Source: JAKFFN01 sp964444305
GTDB lineage: Bacteria; Sumerlaeota; Sumerlaeia; Sumerlaeales; Sumerlaeaceae
Length of the DNA stretch: 13,035 nucleotides
Direction of reading: 5' to 3'
Assembly (NCBI GenBank): GCA_964444305.1
Contig: CAYUGQ010000079.1
Location: forward strand, 1-13,035
The position numbers were made by a program, and so were the translations under genes. Below are positions 7,746-13,035 of this stretch, piece after piece. Each line of letters starts with the position of its first letter. The first letter of the stretch is position 1. The notes under the pieces are model-generated. The model was not told the origin of the DNA. It did not search any database and was given only the letters and a program-made list of their open reading frames with translations.

Positions 7746-7791
7746 ATGCGCACTTGATCAGTCACTGAACCGAAATCAGGTGCGCATTTTT
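7746..7791 (+). terminator. Rho-independent terminator, overlapping the end of the opposite gene
   Basis: ATGCGCACTTGAT (7746-7758) pairs with ATCAGGTGCGCAT (7775-7787) in a 13-base stem with one G-U pair and a 16-base loop. A run of five T (7787-7791) follows on the plus strand. It lies 36 bases after the aminotransferase stop. On the other strand the same stem is followed by TAATTTT, so it may work in both directions. The loop and right arm are also the last codons of the HhH protein gene. Confidence 0.88.
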
Positions 7792-8475
7792 CGTTAATAT
7801 ACTCTGGCCAATCCCCCGCACGCGATCCAGATCCGCCGGACTCCGAAAAGCTCCCCGCTGCTGCCGGTCCTCAATAATCCGCCGCGCCAGAGCCGGTCCA
7901 ACTCCATTCAGCCGTTGCAGCTCAGCCTCCCCTGCCGTGTTAATATTGATTCGACCATTCCCGCTCGCGGCCTCAACAGGCGCAGCCATACCGGGCAAAC
8001 CCGCACCCCCGCCACCACCCATGGCCATACCATTAACAGGCACCGCAGGTGCAACCGGCGCGACCGCCCCCGCAGCAGTACCGAATGTAATCCGCGGCGC
8101 CAGACGCGCAATTTTCGAAGGCCCAATTCCCGGCACCTTGTCCAGATCATCCACCCCGGCAAATGCCCCATGCATCTCACGATGCTCCCGGATAGCAGCC
8201 GCCGTAGACGGCCCCACCCCCGGCAAAGTCTGAAGCAATTCATCATCCGCCACATTCACATCAACCAAGCCCGTCGTCGGATCCAAGCCCTCCGGCACCG
8301 CCGCAAATGCACCGGACGACACCACAGGCTGTGGCCGATCATCCGCCTGAAACACAAGACGCGACTGACTAACCTGTTTCCATTCTACTATCCCACAACC
8401 AATCGCCAGCGTGACAAACACAAAGACAATGATGCGGCTTTCACCCGGCGTAAAGCTGGCAAAAATCGGTTTCAT
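7762..8475 (-). CDS. Membrane-anchored protein with two ComEA-type helix-hairpin-helix modules
   Basis: This 237-residue protein has one N-terminal membrane helix (about 13-31) with the rest outside the cytoplasm. It carries two ComEA-type double-HhH modules, at about 71-131 and 175-236. Each opens with VDVN or ININ and has two hairpins: LPGVGPSTAAAI plus VPGIGPSKIARL, then LNGVGPALARRI plus VRGIGQSILTKN. The G-x-G turns are those that contact the DNA backbone without sequence preference. The modules are joined by a 40-residue Ala/Pro/Val linker with a run of five Gly (153-157). ComEA captures DNA in competence, but a single module is usual, and no comEC or pilus gene is nearby; a uptake role is inference. 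It starts 17 bases after the pepA stop, so it is probably in that operon, but no ribosome site is visible before the ATG. Its 3' end forms part of the terminator of the opposite gene. Confidence 0.85.
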   Translation of the reverse strand: MKPIFASFTPGESRIIVFVFVTLAIGCGIVEWKQVSQSRLVFQADDRPQPVVSSGAFAAVPEGLDPTTGLVDVNVADDELLQTLPGVGPSTAAAIREHREMHGAFAGVDDLDKVPGIGPSKIARLAPRITFGTAAGAVAPVAPAVPVNGMAMGGGGGAGLPGMAAPVEAASGNGRININTAGEAELQRLNGVGPALARRIIEDRQQRGAFRSPADLDRVRGIGQSILTKNAHLISVQ

Positions 8476-8492
8476 GATGGATTAACTACAAT

Positions 8493-9974
8493 CTATTTTT
8501 TGTCAGTAAGGCGAGCAGCCACCTCAGCCAGCGTCCGAACCGCAAACCCCGTCGCTCCCGGAGCAAAGCACCGCTGCGCCGCCGTATAAAGACCACACGC
8601 CGCAATATCCAGGTGAGCCCATTTCACATCATCCGAAACAAACTCCTGCAGAAAAAGCGCCGCCGTAATCGAGCCCGCATTAGGTGATTTCCCCACGTTA
8701 TCAAGGTCCGCCACCGGATGATCCAGGGACGCGCGATACTGCTTCACCAGCGGCATCCGCCAGTATTCCTCACCCGTAGCCTCACCAGACTCCAGAATCA
8801 CCTGTGCCAGCTCATCATCGTTGGCAAACAAACCACTCAGCGCATCCCCCAGTGCCCGCACAATACTCCCGGTCAGCGTCGCCACATCAATAATATGAGT
8901 CGCCCCAATCTCCTGCGCATAATGCAGCGCATCCATCAGGATCAGCCGCCCCTCAGCATCCGTGTTATCCACATGCACCGTCTTCCCCGACCGCGACCGG
9001 ATAATATCCCCCGGCAAAACCGCATCAGGCCCAATAGCATTCTGCGCACTCGGCACCACACCCGTCACCCGAATACCCGGCTTCAGTTGACCAATCACCT
9101 TCATCGCGCCAATCACCGCCGCACCACCTGCCATATCCCCCTTCATCTCCCACATACTTTTCGCAGGCTTCAGAGAATGCCCCCCAGTATCAAACGTAAC
9201 CGCCTTACCCACCAGCGCCAGGTGGATGTCAGACTTCGCCTTAGCCGGCTTATACGACATCACCATCAGCCGCGGAGGACGCTTGCTTCCCCGCCCGACC
9301 GTCAATACCCCATTAAAATTTTCTTTCGCCAGCCGTTTCTCATCAAAAACCGTAACCTGCAGACCAGCCTTCGAAATCTCCGCCTTTGCCTGCTTCGCCA
9401 GCGTCTCCGGATAAAGCTCTGTCGGAATTTCATTAACAAGGTCCCGCGCCAAATCCACCCCGCCGGCAATCATCTCTTCCCGCTTTACAATCCCCTGAGC
9501 TGCCTTCACCTGACCGGCATCAACGACCACCGACACCGCCAGCTTGTTTTTCTCGCTATCGCCCGACTTATATTTCGTATAAGAATAAGCTCCGGTGGTT
9601 AGTCCCTGCAAAATCTGCTCAATCACCTCAGGCTCCGCCTGATCCAAGGCAAACGTCACGTTGTCCGTTTTATGCTTCTTCGCAAAACCCGCCGCACGAC
9701 TCGCCAGAATCCGGAACGAATTCGCCGGCGTCTGATACTTAACCTGCGACGTAGAAAACATCACAGCAGACTTGACCTTCTTGCCGTTCGGAATAAAAGC
9801 CGCAACTTCTTGCGAGGGATTTGACAAAAATTGGTCTCGAGCCGCCGCCAACTCCGGCGTGCCCTCCACAATACCCTCTCCCCCAAGGAGTCTGTCTTCT
9901 TGCTGAATCAATACCAGCAAGCCGTCATTCCAGGCAGGTTTTCCCGAAGCTACAATTTTAAAAGTTAGCGGCAC
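8493..9974 (-). CDS. pepA: Leucyl aminopeptidase (M17 family)
   Basis: This is a cytosolic di-metal aminopeptidase of 493 residues that removes N-terminal residues from peptides, normally a hexamer. The N-terminal 165 residues are the variable macro-like domain. The catalytic domain has every expected metal ligand and catalytic residue: Lys257 and Asp262 in GKAVTFDTGG, Lys269 in SLKP, Asp280 in KGDM, and Asp339, Glu341 and Arg343 in the M17 signature NTDAEGRL (337-344). The first motif differs from the common GKGxTFDSGG by Ala for Gly and Thr for Ser, both mild. The start is GTG at 9974 with GGAG eight bases upstream (9983-9986 on the complement). Some members of the family also bind DNA at plasmid-resolution sites, but nothing here supports that. 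It is divergent from plsC across 164 bases and leads into the HhH protein gene. Confidence 0.95.
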   Translation of the reverse strand: MPLTFKIVASGKPAWNDGLLVLIQQEDRLLGGEGIVEGTPELAAARDQFLSNPSQEVAAFIPNGKKVKSAVMFSTSQVKYQTPANSFRILASRAAGFAKKHKTDNVTFALDQAEPEVIEQILQGLTTGAYSYTKYKSGDSEKNKLAVSVVVDAGQVKAAQGIVKREEMIAGGVDLARDLVNEIPTELYPETLAKQAKAEISKAGLQVTVFDEKRLAKENFNGVLTVGRGSKRPPRLMVMSYKPAKAKSDIHLALVGKAVTFDTGGHSLKPAKSMWEMKGDMAGGAAVIGAMKVIGQLKPGIRVTGVVPSAQNAIGPDAVLPGDIIRSRSGKTVHVDNTDAEGRLILMDALHYAQEIGATHIIDVATLTGSIVRALGDALSGLFANDDELAQVILESGEATGEEYWRMPLVKQYRASLDHPVADLDNVGKSPNAGSITAALFLQEFVSDDVKWAHLDIAACGLYTAAQRCFAPGATGFAVRTLAEVAARLTDKK

Positions 9975-10138
9975 AACATCTTCTCCGTCATGTGAGTTTC
10001 AGCATCTGGAAATGTACACTGTAGTTGAAAAACACACTTCTCAATGCATTTTTACCACGATCAATCATTTCGTGACATTGACCCACCGCCCTGCACCCTC
10101 GGGCATCACGATTATTAAAGGTTGGCTTTCGCCAAGAT

Positions 10139-10858
10139 ATGACTGAAGTAAAAGAGCTGTCCAACGAAGAATTACTCGCCGACTCCGCCCATCCCCTTTC
10201 CACCGACTGGAAATATGAAGGCGCCCGGCTCATCAATTACACATGGTTTCGACTGTTCCACTGCATTCGATTCCGGGCTCAGAACAACATTCCTGAACAA
10301 GGCCCAATGATCATCGCGCCAAATCACGTCTCATTTTATGACCCGCCCATCATAGCCGTAGGCATAAAACACCGCGTGCGATTCATGGCCTGGGACGCCC
10401 TGTTCCGCATCCCCGTTTTAAGGAAAATCCTCATTGGCTACGGCGCTTATCCCGTAAAATTAAAATCAGCAGACCGCAGCGCCATTGCCCAAACCCTTAG
10501 AATCCTTCGAAACGGCGAAGCTGTCATAATATTTCCCGAGGGAGTCCGCAGCGAATCCGGAGAACTGCTGCCCTTTGAACAAGGACCGGCCCGCCTCGCC
10601 GCCCAAACCGGAGCAGCGATCGTACCCGTAACAATCCTCGGCTCCTACGAAGCCTGGCCCATGGGTCGCTCCCTCCCTCGCCTGTTTGTTCCCATGAACA
10701 TCAAATATCATGCGCCCGTCTACCCCGCAGACCTCCCGGCAGATCTGCCCGTAAAAGACCGCGCCAATGAACTAAACCGCCGCGTAGCCGCCCCCATTAA
10801 TCGCCGGCTCAAAGCATGGCAGAAGCTTCAGGAGAAAAAGCGCACAAAAAAGCTATAG
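10139..10858 (+). CDS. plsC: 1-acyl-sn-glycerol-3-phosphate acyltransferase
   Basis: This inner-membrane-associated enzyme transfers an acyl chain to lysophosphatidic acid to make phosphatidic acid, the branch point of phospholipid synthesis. It has 239 residues. The acyltransferase blocks are in order: NHVSFYDP (62-69, the HxxxxD catalytic pair His63/Asp68), the Arg/Pro segment around 88-92 (LFRIP), FPEGVRS (132-138) and IVPV (161-164). The N-terminus has only one modest hydrophobic stretch (about 30-45), and the last 15 residues are very basic (KAWQKLQEKKRTKKL), fitting peripheral membrane binding. No good ribosome site precedes the ATG (AAAGG is about 18 bases away). The promoter must lie in the 164 bases shared with pepA, but I could not fix it. 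Relatives that acylate other lipids share the same motifs, so the exact acceptor is not proven. Confidence 0.88.
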   Translation: MTEVKELSNEELLADSAHPLSTDWKYEGARLINYTWFRLFHCIRFRAQNNIPEQGPMIIAPNHVSFYDPPIIAVGIKHRVRFMAWDALFRIPVLRKILIGYGAYPVKLKSADRSAIAQTLRILRNGEAVIIFPEGVRSESGELLPFEQGPARLAAQTGAAIVPVTILGSYEAWPMGRSLPRLFVPMNIKYHAPVYPADLPADLPVKDRANELNRRVAAPINRRLKAWQKLQEKKRTKKL

Positions 10859-10905
10859 GTGTTGCGCATCAAAAGAGCAGTGCATAAATCATATTTCCAC
10901 AACAA

Positions 10906-12108
10906 ATGACCCTCCTGCTAAACATACTCAAACTGCTCGCCATCACCGTTAGCGTAGGATTTATCGCGACATGGATCGTCCGCGGGATTATGCGACGCCT
11001 CGGCGTTATGGACATACCCACCGAAGGTGGGCGAAAAGCCCACGGCCGCCCCGTCGCTTACGAAGGCGGTCTCGCCATGTGGGCTGCCGTAATCGCCGGC
11101 CTCGTAGTCGCCTTTTGCTCATTCCCTGAAATGATCACCAACGTGAACTCCTTCATCGGACTCATCATAGGTGCCACTGCCATCGTTGCCGTAGGAGCCG
11201 CCGACGATATCCTCGACATGCGCCCCGTCATAAAACTCGCCGCCCAACTCGCCATCGGCGGGATCATGTACTATTACGGCTTTCGAATCGAACGCCTCAG
11301 CAATCCCTTCGGCGACGAAGTCATGATCTGGACCGGCTTAAGCATAGCCGGAACCATGCTCTGGTATGGTCTCCTCATCAATGGAATCAACATGATCGAC
11401 GGCATGGATGGTCTCGCCGCCGGCATCGTCGCCATATCAGCAATTACCCTGGGAGCCGTAGCCTTCGACCTCGACATGATGCTGCCACTGCTGCTGTGCG
11501 TCGTCCTTCTCGGAGCATGCCTCGGATTCCTCCCCTTCAACTTCAGCCCGGCCACCATTTTCATGGGCGATGCCGGCAGCATGCTCCTGGGATTCATGCT
11601 CGCATCCATCACCCTCCTTTCAAGCACCAAAGCCCCGGCTCTTCTCGCATTAATTATTCCCATGCTTGCCGTGGGCGTCCCCTTGTTTGAAACCATCTTT
11701 GCCTTCACCCGTCGAATTCTACAGGGCAAGCATCCCTTTCGCGCCGACCGGCGCCATCTTCACCACCGATTTCTCGCCCTCGGCTTCACAGAGCGCCGCG
11801 TCGTTCTGATGTTTTATTATCTAACCGCCTATTTCGGCGTAACCGCCTATGTCCTCCAGCGATTAGAAGCCCGCGCAACCCTTCCCCTGGTCGCAATTAT
11901 CGGGATCGGCATGCTAGTCCTCATTGAAAACATGCGATACCTCGAAAAAAAACGCCTCCTGATCGTCCGTGAAGAACGCGAAATCGAAGTCGGCCCCGAT
12001 GGATCGCCTCAAAGCAAAGTCGTAAAAAGAGAAGTTGTAGTAGCCGAAGACGGCCTCCGCGTAAACAAGCGCAAGCGCTCTCGCAGCAAAAAGCGCTCAA
12101 AAAAATAA
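10906..12108 (+). CDS. wecA: WecA/TagO-like polyprenyl-phosphate sugar-1-phosphate transferase
   Basis: This polytopic inner-membrane enzyme of the MraY/WecA superfamily has 400 residues and about ten or eleven helices. It moves a sugar-1-phosphate, usually GlcNAc-1-P, from a UDP-sugar to undecaprenyl phosphate to begin a surface polymer. Diagnostic loops are visible: ADDILDMRP (Asp100, Asp101, Asp104), NGINMIDGMDGLAAG (159-173), FLPFNFSPATIFMGDAGS (208-225) and RADRRHLHHRF (279-289). The HLHHR form favours WecA/TagO over MraY. After the last helix there is a cytoplasmic tail of about 55 residues ending in an extremely basic stretch of Lys, Arg and Ser (387-400), longer than I would expect. 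The gene lies 47 bases after plsC with no terminator between, so they are probably co-transcribed. No ribosome site is apparent before the ATG. Whether it serves O-antigen, exopolysaccharide or another polymer cannot be told. Confidence 0.87.
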   Translation: MTLLLNILKLLAITVSVGFIATWIVRGIMRRLGVMDIPTEGGRKAHGRPVAYEGGLAMWAAVIAGLVVAFCSFPEMITNVNSFIGLIIGATAIVAVGAADDILDMRPVIKLAAQLAIGGIMYYYGFRIERLSNPFGDEVMIWTGLSIAGTMLWYGLLINGINMIDGMDGLAAGIVAISAITLGAVAFDLDMMLPLLLCVVLLGACLGFLPFNFSPATIFMGDAGSMLLGFMLASITLLSSTKAPALLALIIPMLAVGVPLFETIFAFTRRILQGKHPFRADRRHLHHRFLALGFTERRVVLMFYYLTAYFGVTAYVLQRLEARATLPLVAIIGIGMLVLIENMRYLEKKRLLIVREEREIEVGPDGSPQSKVVKREVVVAEDGLRVNKRKRSRSKKRSKK

Positions 12109-12142
12109 AACAGCACTGAAAAGCTGCAACATTACCGCCGTA

Positions 12143-12613
12143 CTAATCGCGAGTCAGCCGGGCATAAACTTTCAGAATCGCCAGTGCGACCAGGCAAGAC
12201 ACAAGAACGGTACGGCCACTCTTACCAAACAGATCCGCAATTGACTCCGTACTGAACCCCTGGAAATGCAAAACGGACCAGAAACCCACTGCAGCCCCGA
12301 GAGCTACCAGGCCAATTGTGCCCGCTGTAAGAAGCCACCGCCCCCGCTCCACCCCAGCTTGTTGGCCATTCTCTTCGCAACAATACCTTTTATAAAGCCA
12401 GGCTCCTACTGATGAAGCAGACAAAGCAAGCCACGAACATGCCGCCCCAATAAACAGGTTACGCTGCTGCTCGTCGGGAATTAAAACAGCCAAAGCTCCA
12501 AACACCAAAACCCCGGCCAGCCCCACGCCGGCCAGGCGCAACAGCCCCTCAGGAGAACTCAAAAGTACAAAATACCGGCCTGGCTTTTTTTCATCGGCTT
12601 GTTCAGTAGTCAT
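12143..12613 (-). CDS. Small four-helix membrane protein, unknown function
   Basis: This is a 156-residue inner-membrane protein that I do not recognise. Hydrophobic helices lie at about 25-45, 52-75, 92-116 and 133-150. Between the second and third is a short cytoplasmic loop with a CC pair (YKRYCCEENGQQ). The N-terminal 20 residues are polar and charged. I start at the ATG at 12613. The frame is open to a GTG at 12661 with no clear ribosome site, whereas GAAGGG lies 11 bases before 12613. It is downstream of and in the same direction as the 16S gene, but separated from it by a strong terminator, so it needs its own promoter. A TTGACG hexamer occurs around 12715-12720 on this strand, without a clear -10 partner. 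It is convergent with the wecA-like gene across a 34-base gap. Confidence 0.68.
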   Translation of the reverse strand: MTTEQADEKKPGRYFVLLSSPEGLLRLAGVGLAGVLVFGALAVLIPDEQQRNLFIGAACSWLALSASSVGAWLYKRYCCEENGQQAGVERGRWLLTAGTIGLVALGAAVGFWSVLHFQGFSTESIADLFGKSGRTVLVSCLVALAILKVYARLTRD

Positions 12614-12730
12614 CGCATTAAAGCCCTTCGCACCCGCGAACACCAGGGGAATCTCAACCACCCGAAGCAGAAATCAAAGGTGGATCCATTTACAACCACT
12701 ACACAAGACATCAGGCGTCAACCCCAAACA

Positions 12731-12764
12731 GAAAAAGCCTCCAGATCAAAAGACCTGGAGGCTT
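12731..12764 (-). terminator. Rho-independent terminator of the 16S rRNA transcript
   Basis: Read on the minus strand, AAGCCTCCAGGTC pairs with GATCTGGAGGCTT across a TTTT loop. That is a 13-base stem with one G-U pair, ending directly in a T run (CTTTTTCTGTTT). It is a textbook intrinsic terminator, about 235 bases after the 16S 3' end and before the next gene on that strand. Confidence 0.92.

Positions 12765-13035
<271 letters not shown>

Noticed and set aside
7915..8589. 224-codon plus-strand frame
   Set aside because: It is antisense to the HhH protein and the end of pepA, with a low-complexity His/Arg-rich product.
8718..9602. 294-codon open frame on the plus strand
   Set aside because: It lies wholly inside pepA on the other strand. 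The product is full of Arg, His and Pro in no domain pattern, as expected of an antisense shadow.

Overview
The window looks like ordinary chromosomal DNA from a free-living bacterium. It is moderately GC-rich, with a high density of housekeeping and envelope genes and no mobile elements, CRISPR arrays or phage genes. I recognise ten protein families or parts of them, plus two proteins and one small helical protein of unknown function. The last 36 bases are the 3' end of a 16S rRNA gene on the minus strand. The 16S tail ends CCTCCTTT, the usual anti-Shine-Dalgarno, and several genes carry matching ribosome sites. Others (the HhH protein, the WecA-like gene) show none. The 16S is followed not by a tRNA/23S spacer but by an intrinsic terminator and then a protein gene. 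Unlinked rRNA genes are known in Planctomycetes and some other phyla. Together with the gene content this makes me lean to the Planctomycetes/PVC group (for example Phycisphaerae-like), but this is inference only.

Layout. 1-974 (+): the C-terminal half of a NitT/TauT/SsuC-type ABC permease, with its stop overlapping the start of a small helical-repeat protein. 1007-1825 (-): proC, convergent with the preceding pair. 2034-3551 (+): an exported transglutaminase-like protein. 3738-5180 (+): a B12-binding-type radical SAM enzyme behind a good sigma-70-like promoter. 5260-6408 (+): a membrane protein with a long coiled coil and a C-terminal double zinc ribbon, preceded by a strong ribosome site that drives only a four-codon ORF. 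6567-7709 (+): a class V aminotransferase of the alanine/serine-glyoxylate type, ending in a strong terminator. 9974-7762 (-): pepA and a membrane-anchored double ComEA-type DNA-binding protein, probably one operon. 10139-12108 (+): plsC and a WecA/TagO-like polyprenyl-phosphate sugar-1-phosphate transferase. 12613-12143 (-): a small four-helix membrane protein. 12731-13035 (-): 16S terminator, 16S trailer and 16S 3' end.

How the genes fit together. There is no single pathway. plsC and the WecA-like gene both serve envelope synthesis (phosphatidic acid; lipid-linked sugar). proC and the aminotransferase are amino-acid metabolism. pepA with the HhH protein may be only an operon of convenience. 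Transcription units alternate in direction, with very short convergent junctions at 974/1007, 7709/7762 and 12108/12143. At the middle one the terminator of one gene is built into the coding sequence of the other.

I did not find a clearly new multi-gene system. The items most worth following up are the isolated 16S gene, the zinc-ribbon/coiled-coil membrane protein with its mini-ORF leader, and the tandem ComEA-type protein.
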